Under the pieces are notes generated by a model. That model was not told the DNA's origin and made no database searches. It was given only the letters and a program-made list of their open reading frames with translations. Positions 43,572 through 50,996 of a DNA stretch of 64,000 nt are shown here, in pieces (positions within the stretch are counted from its first letter, which is position 1; each line of letters starts with the position of its first letter). The DNA lies in the NCBI RefSeq assembly GCF_021107415.1, contig NZ_JAIOSW010000149.1:31046-95045 (forward strand). Reading direction: 5' to 3'. The position numbers were made by a program, and so were the translations under genes. The stretch is from Desulfobacula sp. GTDB lineage: Bacteria > Desulfobacterota > Desulfobacteria > Desulfobacterales > Desulfobacteraceae.

Positions 43572-44429
43572 TCACCTCCTTAAATTGTTTTTTCTCTTAA
43601 GACCGACAATAGCCAGCAGACCAGAACCAAGCAGCCATATGGCAGCAGGAACCGGCACGGGCGCAACATCTGAAAATGCATCAATTTCACCGTCACCGTT
43701 TACGCCTGCGACTTTGATATACTGGATCCACTCATAACCGGACTCTGCAAGATCAAACCCTGTACCGCCGCCTGACCCGTTATAGAGTTCAATGGCATCT
43801 GCAACGAAAATTCCCCCCGCCACCAGCGTCTCTGCAAGGGCCGGGTCCACGGGTTTTGTAAAATCCATTTCATTATCTGTCCATCCGGCATTTTCCCTGT
43901 CCCATTCATAGGCCTGGGTGGGGAAAGCCCTGTCTCCATAGGGTCCGTTGATATAGGAATACCAGTCTTCACCATTCTGACTAACAGACACGGTTACTTT
44001 TTCAAACCATCCTCCTCCTGCAAGCATGCAGTTGTTCATGTTGGTGCTGTCGCTGATATAACCGCTACCAGTGTAAAAAGCATTGCCAAAAACAAGAAAA
44101 TCCATTCCAAAAGGGTTGTTGGGATCATCCATAACTCTGTGATCAAATTTTACATCGATAAATGCTCCAGAGTTAATGGTTGTAATCAATTTATTTCCAT
44201 CCGGGCTGATATTCCAGGCCGGTTCAACCATTTTGACTCGTCCTGTGGAATTTCCCCAGTTCGCAAAATTGGTGGATGGTTTCCCCAGTAGAGAATAAGG
44301 ATCATCATAGGGGCTTGGGCCAAAGGGACCCTGAGAGCCTATAACTTCTACTGCATAGGGGCTTGCCCAGGCAAAACCCGTGGTGACCAGCAGTGCCATA
44401 AGTATTAATAGTATACGAATCTGTTTCAC
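43572..44429 (-). CDS. PEP-CTERM surface protein, paralogue of the 44447 gene
   Basis: 285 residues. A signal peptide is followed by a domain that aligns by eye with the next upstream gene (FGMDFLVFGNAFY, VSVSQNGEDWYSY, GTGFDLAE, WIQYIKVAGVNGDGEIDAFSDV). The last motif implies a calcium-binding Asp-rich loop. The sorting tail is VPVPAAIWLLGSGLLAIVGL plus KRK. It is likely a lectin- or discoidin-like exported binding protein; the ligand is unknown. Confidence 0.8.
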   Translation of the reverse strand: MKQIRILLILMALLVTTGFAWASPYAVEVIGSQGPFGPSPYDDPYSLLGKPSTNFANWGNSTGRVKMVEPAWNISPDGNKLITTINSGAFIDVKFDHRVMDDPNNPFGMDFLVFGNAFYTGSGYISDSTNMNNCMLAGGGWFEKVTVSVSQNGEDWYSYINGPYGDRAFPTQAYEWDRENAGWTDNEMDFTKPVDPALAETLVAGGIFVADAIELYNGSGGGTGFDLAESGYEWIQYIKVAGVNGDGEIDAFSDVAPVPVPAAIWLLGSGLLAIVGLKRKNNLRR

Positions 44430-44446
44430 ATTTAATTTCCTTTTAA

Positions 44447-45298
44447 TTATTTTTTCCTGCGTATTACCACAAGACCGAATAAACCAGATCCCAGCAGCCA
44501 GAGGGCACCCGGTACAGGAACTGAATTGATTACACCGACTGCCTCAAGATCCACACCACCTGATCCCCATGTAACCCAGGCGTCATAAATCGGATTGCCC
44601 AGGGAATCAAGAAAGTCGCCGCTACCCGGGATATCTACTATTCTGACATAGTTGATGTCATTCAGATCAACCAGGCCTGCCAGAACCATATCGTTTAAGA
44701 GCAATTCTTCCAGATCAAACCCGGTGCCTTCAGATGTGCCATAGGCGTTGGGATGCTTGCCTGCCAGATTATGAACATCCGTGGGATCGATGGTGCCGTA
44801 TCCGCCCACCGGGCCGGATGTCAGGGAAACGCTGTTGAAACGGGCAAAATTGTTACCGTCCGTGGATACATCCACATATCCAAGTTCTGCAAAAAGGCCG
44901 CTGCCGGACATGAACCCGTTTTCAAAAACAGCAAAATCATAGCCTGATCCGTTGATAATCGGAGTTTCAAAGGTTAGTGTTATTTCTCCGGGCCCTGGAT
45001 TATTCTGGGGATCAGCCAGCCAGGCATCAATCTGATCCTGGTTCAGGTCTCCCAGGGAGGCAATATCGACATTGCTGCCGGTAACAGGCCCCAAGGTCTG
45101 TCCCGGTTGTTGCCACCCTGCACTTACACCAGGGGCAGGATTATAGTTCTGATACCCTGTTGCCCAGCCATTGAAGACGGGGTTGACATCACTTCCCACA
45201 AATCCGGCAATACCATCCCCTGTATAGGGACCTGCACTTGCAGTTCCCATGGAAAAAATGATTAAAAAAGTTAAAATTGCAAATAATTTTATTTTCAT
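44447..45298 (-). CDS. PEP-CTERM surface protein
   Basis: 283 residues. Signal peptide (about 1-22). Body shares GSGYDFAVFENGF, VDVSTDGNNFARF, GTGFDLEELLL and INYVRIVDIPGSGDF with its downstream neighbour, indicating an old duplication. Sorting tail VPVPGALWLLGSGLFGLVVI plus RRKK. Related cell-surface proteins occur beside TonB-dependent transport genes in other bacteria, but no transporter is in this window. Confidence 0.8.
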   Translation of the reverse strand: MKIKLFAILTFLIIFSMGTASAGPYTGDGIAGFVGSDVNPVFNGWATGYQNYNPAPGVSAGWQQPGQTLGPVTGSNVDIASLGDLNQDQIDAWLADPQNNPGPGEITLTFETPIINGSGYDFAVFENGFMSGSGLFAELGYVDVSTDGNNFARFNSVSLTSGPVGGYGTIDPTDVHNLAGKHPNAYGTSEGTGFDLEELLLNDMVLAGLVDLNDINYVRIVDIPGSGDFLDSLGNPIYDAWVTWGSGGVDLEAVGVINSVPVPGALWLLGSGLFGLVVIRRKK

Positions 45299-45318
45299 GA
45301 TTTATTCCTTAATAATAA

Positions 45319-46137
45319 TCAAAATTTGATTTTTCTTCTAAACCCAAGCAGTGCAGCGATTCCTGATCCAAGCAGCCACACGGCAGCAGGAACAGGTACT
45401 GGAGAACCATTGAGATCATCCATGGCAAAGTAGGCCGGGGTATTCATTCCATAGGCACCGTTATCAGAGGAAGAGACTGTGAACTCCAGTCCGATAACAT
45501 CACCAAGACCGCTAAGATCGACCCATGTCCAGTCGTCCACAATATAATCCAGGGAATTGTCTGCAGACGTGAAGTCAGCCAGAAAAAAATCAACTGAACT
45601 GGCTGTGGATCCGTCCTCGGCAATTCCTTTAATATTCAGCTTATACCAGTCCGCATCATCACCTGTTTCACCGCCAAACTTTTTGGCAAAAGAATCTCCA
45701 TCACGCATGGAAAGATAGGCATAGGTGGTGTTGGTAAAATAGGCACCGGAAATAGTGGTATTATAATCATTTCCTGTAACAGCTCCAAAGGAGAGGTTGG
45801 GGGGAGATGCCGTACCATAAAAACCACCGTCATAGGCAACACCAAAGTTTGATGAACCGTTGGCACCGGAACCTGTGATGGCACTGTATTGGTTGGCAAA
45901 TCCCGGAGTTGTGGTATCTGTCGTATTGGAGTATGCCCATCCGTCCCAGCTTCCATAACTTGTATTATAACCATTCATTAAGCAGGCATCACCGCTTATA
46001 AACAAACCTGATCCGTCAGAACCGTTCCAGTAGGACTCCGAAGCCAGGGTATTGTTGTCAAAGGTTACAACATCAGCATTTACCGAAGGGGCCAAGAAAA
46101 AAATCATGGCAAAAAGAATTAAATAAAATCGTTTCAT
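45319..46137 (-). CDS. PEP-CTERM protein, DUF4465-like
   Basis: 272 residues after AAGGAG. A signal peptide (1-21) precedes a beta-rich domain with SYWNGSDGSGLFISGD, GFANQYSAITGSG, YLSMRDGDSFAKKFGG, KLNIKGIAEDGS and WTWVDLSGLGDVIGLEF, which matches my memory of DUF4465. It ends VPVPAAVWLLGSGIAALLGF plus RRK. First gene after the c-di-GMP riboswitch. DUF4465 proteins in Bacteroidota often accompany cobalamin uptake loci, an interesting parallel given the B12-controlled regulator in the window. Confidence 0.78.
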   Translation of the reverse strand: MKRFYLILFAMIFFLAPSVNADVVTFDNNTLASESYWNGSDGSGLFISGDACLMNGYNTSYGSWDGWAYSNTTDTTTPGFANQYSAITGSGANGSSNFGVAYDGGFYGTASPPNLSFGAVTGNDYNTTISGAYFTNTTYAYLSMRDGDSFAKKFGGETGDDADWYKLNIKGIAEDGSTASSVDFFLADFTSADNSLDYIVDDWTWVDLSGLGDVIGLEFTVSSSDNGAYGMNTPAYFAMDDLNGSPVPVPAAVWLLGSGIAALLGFRRKIKF

Positions 46138-46233
46138 AAATATCTCCTTAAATTTATAATAAAAACAGTTTGTTCATTTTTTCATCCCTTGTATTTTTTT
46201 GTCACCCCCCTTTCCTCCTTTCCGGCGAAAAAC

Positions 46234-46276
46234 AAAAAAAAGCCGGGATACACTGTACTGCTACAGGCAACCCGGC
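46234..46276 (-). terminator. Terminator of the c-di-GMP riboswitch
   Basis: On the minus strand GCCGGG...CCCGGC with an inner CTGTA/TACAG stem is followed by a run of eight T and further T. Its 5' arm is the 3' end of the aptamer, so aptamer folding and termination exclude each other. Confidence 0.8.
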
Positions 46277-46340
46277 TTTCTCATATTAAGATCCGTGGCT
46301 TTCCGACCCCGCCTCACAACGGGTGTGGCTTTTTCAGATT
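46265..46340 (-). ncRNA. Cyclic di-GMP-I (GEMM) riboswitch
   Basis: Minus-strand aptamer with GCCACACCCG, the hallmark GGGGTCGGAAAGCCACGGAT and the closing GAAAGCCGGGTTGCC. It precedes the five-to-six-gene PEP-CTERM operon. Because the terminator uses the 3' part of the aptamer, c-di-GMP binding should block termination and turn the operon on (inference from the overlap). Confidence 0.88.
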
Positions 46341-46378
46341 GAGCATGATTCTATCCGGATTTTTAAATCATTGCTTTG

Positions 46379-46410
46379 ACTTTTTTGCTGAAAAGCAGCA
46401 CTTTTTTGCT
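46379..46410 (-). promoter_or_regulatory. Tandem direct-repeat operator, 21-bp period, upstream of the PEP-CTERM operon
   Basis: AGCAAAAAAGT occurs twice on the minus strand, starting at 46410 and 46389, exactly 21 bp apart. The second copy continues CAAAGCA as in the Tad site, and ATCCGGATAGAAT follows after 11 bases as the -10 region. Transcription from here would enter the c-di-GMP riboswitch. Confidence 0.65.
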
Positions 46411-46547
46411 GGAAACGCTTTTTTTTAAAATTGTAGCAATTAATGGGCTTGTTTTATAATTTTTTGTTGTAGATTTTAAAGGGAATGGAAAAACGAATTG
46501 ATTCTACAGAATAGTTACGGGGAATCCCTGGATCAAGGACGGGGATA

Positions 46548-47693
46548 TTATAAAAAAATTTTTTTTGCAAAGACCTCACTGATATTGTTCAGGTGAACTT
46601 TACCTTCAAGCGTCAATGCAAACCTCTTATCCTGAAACCTGCCTAATTCTTCTTTTCGGATGTGATCCAGAATTTCATTAAAATAATTTTGAAAGGATAT
46701 TTGAAACTGGCTTTCAAATCCATTCATATCTATCCCCTCAAGGGTGCGAAGCCTGAGCATGATCATCTCCATCATTTTCTGATCAAGGGTCAAAATTTCC
46801 CGGTCTTTAACGGGAAGTCTGCCTGAATCCATGTCCTTTATATATGTTTCAATACTCTGATGGTTCCAGGATCTTATTTTTGTATCATAGGAATGAGCAG
46901 CAGGCCCAAACCCGTAGTACGGAGTCATATCCCAATATTTTGAATTATGCTTTGAGCGATTTTGCCTGCCCTTTGAAAAATTAGAAATCTCGTAATGCTC
47001 ATACTTAAATTCACCTAAAAATCGGGAAGTCTTTTTAAACAGCCTTGACATGACCCTGCTGTCAAGAGGGCTTACCAAACCTTTTTTCAACTTTTCACCA
47101 AGGGGTGTGCCGGGCTCAATGGTGAGCATATAGCAGGACAGGTGGGAAGGTGCTATCATCACTGCCTGTTTTAAGTCTTCCAGCCATCTTGTTTCTGTCT
47201 CAAAAGGAACCCCATAGATCAAATCGATACTGATATTGTCAAACCCTGCTTTATCTGCATGATCAATGGTCTTGACCGCCTGATCCGCTGTGTGGATTCT
47301 GCCTAAAAATCTAAGCTTGTTATTATTGAATGACTGGACACCGATACTGAGCCTGTTGATTCCGGCTTTTTTTAATTGTCTCAGATAGTTTAAATCAACC
47401 GTTCCCGGATTAACTTCAAGTGTGACTTCGACATCCCGGGAAATTAAGAACTTATCTCCAATGATTTGTAAAAGATTTTCAATATCTTTGACAGGAAGAA
47501 GAGAGGGGGTTCCGCCACCAAAGTATATGGTATTAATTTTGTCCTTTGAACCTGATCTTGTTTCAATCTCTTTTTGAAGGGATTTGATGTAATCAGGGAT
47601 CAGCGACAGATGAGTCTCTGAATAAAAATCACAATAAACACACTTTTTAACACAAAACGGAACATGGATATAAATGGACTTTTGATCACACAA
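46548..47693 (-). CDS. hemW: HemW-like radical SAM protein
   Basis: 381 residues, TTG start overlapping the stop of the upstream radical SAM gene. IYIHVPFCVKKCVYCDFYSE holds the CxxxCxxC cluster ligands, then TIYFGGGTPSLL, EVNPGTVD, GINRLSIGVQSFNN and GFGPAAHSYD. This is the HemW (formerly HemN-like) group, thought to insert or chaperone haem rather than oxidise coproporphyrinogen. Normal length. Confidence 0.88.
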   Translation of the reverse strand: MCDQKSIYIHVPFCVKKCVYCDFYSETHLSLIPDYIKSLQKEIETRSGSKDKINTIYFGGGTPSLLPVKDIENLLQIIGDKFLISRDVEVTLEVNPGTVDLNYLRQLKKAGINRLSIGVQSFNNNKLRFLGRIHTADQAVKTIDHADKAGFDNISIDLIYGVPFETETRWLEDLKQAVMIAPSHLSCYMLTIEPGTPLGEKLKKGLVSPLDSRVMSRLFKKTSRFLGEFKYEHYEISNFSKGRQNRSKHNSKYWDMTPYYGFGPAAHSYDTKIRSWNHQSIETYIKDMDSGRLPVKDREILTLDQKMMEMIMLRLRTLEGIDMNGFESQFQISFQNYFNEILDHIRKEELGRFQDKRFALTLEGKVHLNNISEVFAKKIFL

Positions 47694-48846
47694 AACGCTT
47701 CATCAGATCATCGATAACCACATCAACGTTGTCAGGTGTCACCCCGTAAAGATCACAGGCCTGCCTTACCCTTTCAAGATGGGGACTGTCATCCATATCA
47801 TCAGGACCCCGGAAAAAACCCATCCGTCTGCCGATCTGGTATAAAACCCTTTTTTCCGGCTCAAGCTCGAAGAACCGGTCAATAATATTGATCATCTTTT
47901 CTTTATCTTCCGGCATTTTCCCGTCAATGGTCTCAAACAGGTTCAGGATATGGTCACTTTTGATATAGGAATCTATCCCGTCAAGGCTTTCGATAAACAG
48001 CCTTAATTCTTTTGCCATCATGGTATCATTTGGCTTTTGAAACTCTCCTTTCTCAGTTTCCACCGCAAGAACGGTTCCATTGGTTACTGCCAGGGTTCTG
48101 ATCCTGATAAACTCAGGATTGATGCTGTTGAGTGCAGAAGCCGTTTCCATGGCATGCTCTATGGAATAATCAATACCCCCAAGGCCCGGCATGACATATT
48201 CCGACAGCTCCATTCCCGCTTCCTTTACCTTTAAACCCGCTTTGATATGACCTGCTTTGGTGACCCCTTTATTAATTTTCTTTAATACGGTGTCAGATCC
48301 GGATTCCATGCCCACATGGATACGGTTTAATCCTGCATCGGCAATGCGCTGTAGATCATCCTGCTTGATACGGACAATGGTATGACTTCTTGCGTAAGAG
48401 GTAATTCTGTCAACATTTGGGAAACATTTTTTGATATGTTCAAGTATAAAAACCAAATTATTTGGTTTCATAATCAATGAGTTGGCATCCTGTAAAAAGA
48501 TGGATTTCATACCCGTTGCATACCAGTTCATGGCGGCATTAAGAGCCACCCGGTCTTTTTCTTCAAAACTGTTGGAAAGGGTATGAATAGCCTCATTGTC
48601 TGCATATCCGCCCGGCTTGACAATCTGTTGGATTCTTTTAATATAACCCTGCAAAGAATCAATATCTTTTATGACATTTTCAACAGATCTTAAGGAAAAT
48701 TGCCTTTTTTTATACACCCGGCAAAATGTACACCGGTTCCAGGGGCAATTTCGTGTCACACGTATCAAAAGACTGCTTGCTTCACTGGGCGGGCGAATGG
48801 GACCCTGTTCAAATCCTTTGTAAATATCTGTTTTTTTCTTTTTCAT
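47686..48846 (-). CDS. Radical SAM protein
   Basis: 386 residues. The cluster motif is CPWNRCTFC (C-x4-C-x2-C, about 34-42), followed by GMESGSDTVLKKINKGVT and VMPGLGGIDYS, the SAM-binding and Elp3-like features. No B12 domain. The substrate is unknown; related genes are often annotated only as radical SAM. It overlaps hemW by eight bases and is co-transcribed with it. Confidence 0.85.
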   Translation of the reverse strand: MKKKKTDIYKGFEQGPIRPPSEASSLLIRVTRNCPWNRCTFCRVYKKRQFSLRSVENVIKDIDSLQGYIKRIQQIVKPGGYADNEAIHTLSNSFEEKDRVALNAAMNWYATGMKSIFLQDANSLIMKPNNLVFILEHIKKCFPNVDRITSYARSHTIVRIKQDDLQRIADAGLNRIHVGMESGSDTVLKKINKGVTKAGHIKAGLKVKEAGMELSEYVMPGLGGIDYSIEHAMETASALNSINPEFIRIRTLAVTNGTVLAVETEKGEFQKPNDTMMAKELRLFIESLDGIDSYIKSDHILNLFETIDGKMPEDKEKMINIIDRFFELEPEKRVLYQIGRRMGFFRGPDDMDDSPHLERVRQACDLYGVTPDNVDVVIDDLMKRFV

Positions 48847-49014
48847 AGGAAATCTTCACACCTGCATAATTTTTTTATCTGTAACTTTCCAGCTCAATGC
48901 TTACCACTTACAACTCACTTTTCGCATATTAGCACTTGAATACTTAAAGTCAATTTATTTGGGCAGGCTTGGCTCCTTCTTCTACAAATAGGGTCTTTTT
49001 GGCAATCTCTCGGA

Positions 49015-49031
49015 GTGTGCAAAATGCACAC
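49015..49031. promoter_or_regulatory. Inverted repeat upstream of the retron operon
   Basis: GTGTGCA-AAA-TGCACAC, a perfect 7-3-7 repeat about 205 bp upstream of the sigma-54-type promoter. Its half-site TGTGC recurs in the hairpin at 49104. The position suits an enhancer-binding activator. Confidence 0.45.
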
Positions 49032-49103
49032 AATTAAGTGCATTAATTTTTTATCAAATATTTCAAATAGTTATATGTTTTATTCTCTGGTAGTGTTAAT
49101 TTT

Positions 49104-49126
49104 GCACATAAATATGTGCTTTTTTC
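49104..49126 (+). terminator. GCACATA/TATGTGC hairpin with T7
   Basis: A perfect 7-bp stem followed by seven T. It could be an intrinsic terminator for a short upstream transcript, or a second activator site, as it shares the GCACA/TGTGC half-sites with 49015-49031. Confidence 0.45.
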
Positions 49127-49219
49127 CCGGCCCACACCCAAATCCTCTGATCTAAAAAAATAGGTTTTCCTGTGCGTGGTTAATGCTATTTTGACAAAAT
49201 CCATATATTTTAAACAAAT

Positions 49220-49235
49220 TGGTACATAATTTGCT
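49220..49235 (+). promoter_or_regulatory. Sigma-54-type (-24/-12) promoter
   Basis: TGGTACATAATTTGCT matches the -24 GG and -12 GC with exactly ten bases between them and seven of the other consensus positions. It ends 17 bases before the ATG at 49253. PEP-CTERM/exosortase systems are known to use sigma-54 regulation, which fits the surface genes further down this operon. Confidence 0.6.
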
Positions 49236-49252
49236 GACTATTTGGATTTATT

Positions 49253-49639
49253 ATGACGAAAAAAATAACCAGAAGGCAATTTTTACAAAAAGGTACTTCA
49301 AAAGCCACACTTCTGGCTATTGCAAATACTGGATTGGTCTTAAGTCCGGCGTTTGCGTTTAAAATAATTGATGTCCGATGTAAAAACTGTAAAGTAATCA
49401 ACACAAATTTAGAGTCTCATTTTTTTTTGATGGGTTTAGCTGAGCGCGAAAGCTGTTCTAATTGTGGTAGCAACTTCATTACAAGAAAAATTTCTATAAG
49501 TTGTAATAATTGTGTCGGTTGCTACCCGGATAATACTAACAATAATTTTTCAGGATGTTGGCAGATTCCATTTCCAAACCATAACTATCTAAGAAATTCC
49601 AAAAAACCAAATTTTTCATTGAAAGGAATTAAGTTTTGA
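49253..49639 (+). CDS. Tat-exported Cys-rich (zinc ribbon-like) small protein
   Basis: 128 residues. A twin-arginine signal (ITRRQFLQKGTSKATLLAIA) ends near AFAF. The mature part has CKNCK and CSNCGS (a zinc-ribbon spacing) and then CNNCVGCYP. No enzyme motif. Its stop codon lies inside the left arm of the predicted retron RNA, so the RNA is part of the same transcript or starts within this gene. Function unknown; a link to the reverse transcriptase is implied only by position. Confidence 0.75.
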   Translation: MTKKITRRQFLQKGTSKATLLAIANTGLVLSPAFAFKIIDVRCKNCKVINTNLESHFFLMGLAERESCSNCGSNFITRKISISCNNCVGCYPDNTNNNFSGCWQIPFPNHNYLRNSKKPNFSLKGIKF

Positions 49640-49762
49640 TACCGGAGCCTTAAATTTAGAGTATTTGCATAGCGTTACGTTATGTATGCACATTGTCTTG
49701 CTTCGCACAGAGATGACTGGGTCATCTCTGTAGATTTTAAGTAATAAAGGCTCCGGTATCAA
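49636..49762 (+). ncRNA. Predicted retron msr-msd RNA
   Basis: 127 bases bounded by a perfect 16-bp inverted repeat: TTGATACCGGAGCCTT at 49636-49651 and its complement at 49747-49762, equivalent to the a1/a2 repeats of retrons. TTTAGAGT just after a1 could hold the branching G. A msr-like hairpin CATAGCG-TTA-CGTTATG follows (about 49669-49685). A msd-like 11-bp hairpin comes next (49707-49717 with 49721-49731, loop TGG). It ends 22 bases before the reverse transcriptase start, as in known retrons. Confidence 0.75.
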
Positions 49763-49784
49763 TTTTTCTTTAGGAAAACCAAGG

Positions 49785-50993
49785 ATGGATAAAAAAAAAT
49801 CATGTGGCAATAAAAAACAATATTTAAAAAATCTCAGATTAATCAATCAGCGAGCAAACGTTGACCCTGAAATAATTGACTTGATCGAAGCTTATGCCAG
49901 GCTGAGATTGGATTATGATAAAGAGATTTGCTTTTACAGCAACAAAACAAGCTCTGACAAATTAGAACTAAACAAGATGCTTGCAAAGAACAGGCATCTT
50001 GATCCAAGGTGCTTGTTCTTTTTAAAAGCCTACTTTATCGCAATGAAAAACAAAGGGCTTACTTGTCTAATCAATTCAGCACATCTTGCGCATTTGCTTA
50101 ATGTATCTATTGATCATTTAATCTGGTTATCTAACGATAAATCAAATCAATATACCCGCTTTCATATAAAAAAAAGCAGCGGTGCTAAAAGAGAAATTCT
50201 CGCACCAAAACCCAAATTAAAAATTGTTCAAAGACAAATATTAGATAATATTTTACAAAAAATTCAACTAAATTCTCATGCAGAAGGATTTAGAAAAAAA
50301 AGATCCATTCTAACCAATGCGAAAAGGCACATAGGAAAGAAAGTGGTTATAAAAATGGATGTAAAAAATTTCTTCCCAAGTATAACTTTTAAAAGAGTTT
50401 TAGGACTTTTTATTGCATTGGGTTATCCTCATCAGGTATCCATGACTCTGACAAAACTTATGACGCATGATGGAAAGCTACCAACTGGTGCTCCTACAAG
50501 CCCTGCCATATCCAATATCCTAAGTACAAAACTGGATAAAAGATTTGCAAACTTAGGGGAAAAAACAGATTTTGACTATTCTCGCTATGCCGATGATATT
50601 TCCATTTCAAGTAATAATAGAAACATCACCAGAATGATCCCCTTTTTTAAAAAAATAGTGCAGGAAGAAGGATTTGAAATAAATGAAGCTAAAATGAGAA
50701 TATTGCGAAATGGCGGACGACAAAAGATAGCCGGTATTGTGGTAAATCAAAAACTGAATATAGAAAAAAGGGAAATAAAAAAAATTAGAGCAGTGCTGTT
50801 CAATTGTCGCAATAAAGATATAAACCAGGAAATAAAAAAATGGGCACAAAAAGAAAAAGGCCTGAAAGCTTCTCTATTTTACACTATTGATGAGTTTAAG
50901 TCATCAATGCTTGGGAAAATTAATTTTATAAAAATGGTTAACCCCCAAACAGGTCAAAATCTTCTGGATCAATTAAACGATTTAAATGCATAA
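49785..50993 (+). CDS. Retron-type reverse transcriptase
   Basis: 402 residues. RT motifs in order: RFHIKKSSGAKREILAPKP (about 125-143), the retron-specific NAxxH as NAKRH (178-182), motif A MDVKNFFPSI with the catalytic Asp 192, motif B PTGAPTSPAISN (233-244), and the active-site YADD (268-271). IAGIVVN (315-321) stands where retrons usually have VTG. An extra N-terminal region of about 95 residues makes it longer than common retron RTs (about 300-320). It would prime from the branching G of the adjacent RNA to make msDNA. No maturase or endonuclease domain, so it is not a group II intron. Confidence 0.9.
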   Translation: MDKKKSCGNKKQYLKNLRLINQRANVDPEIIDLIEAYARLRLDYDKEICFYSNKTSSDKLELNKMLAKNRHLDPRCLFFLKAYFIAMKNKGLTCLINSAHLAHLLNVSIDHLIWLSNDKSNQYTRFHIKKSSGAKREILAPKPKLKIVQRQILDNILQKIQLNSHAEGFRKKRSILTNAKRHIGKKVVIKMDVKNFFPSITFKRVLGLFIALGYPHQVSMTLTKLMTHDGKLPTGAPTSPAISNILSTKLDKRFANLGEKTDFDYSRYADDISISSNNRNITRMIPFFKKIVQEEGFEINEAKMRILRNGGRQKIAGIVVNQKLNIEKREIKKIRAVLFNCRNKDINQEIKKWAQKEKGLKASLFYTIDEFKSSMLGKINFIKMVNPQTGQNLLDQLNDLNA

Positions 50994-50996
50994 AAC

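Noticed and set aside
49785..50993. Group II intron or diversity-generating retroelement as the source of the reverse transcriptase
   Set aside because: No maturase or endonuclease domain, no intron domains V/VI, and no template/variable repeat pair nearby; the NAxxH motif and flanking inverted repeat fit a retron.
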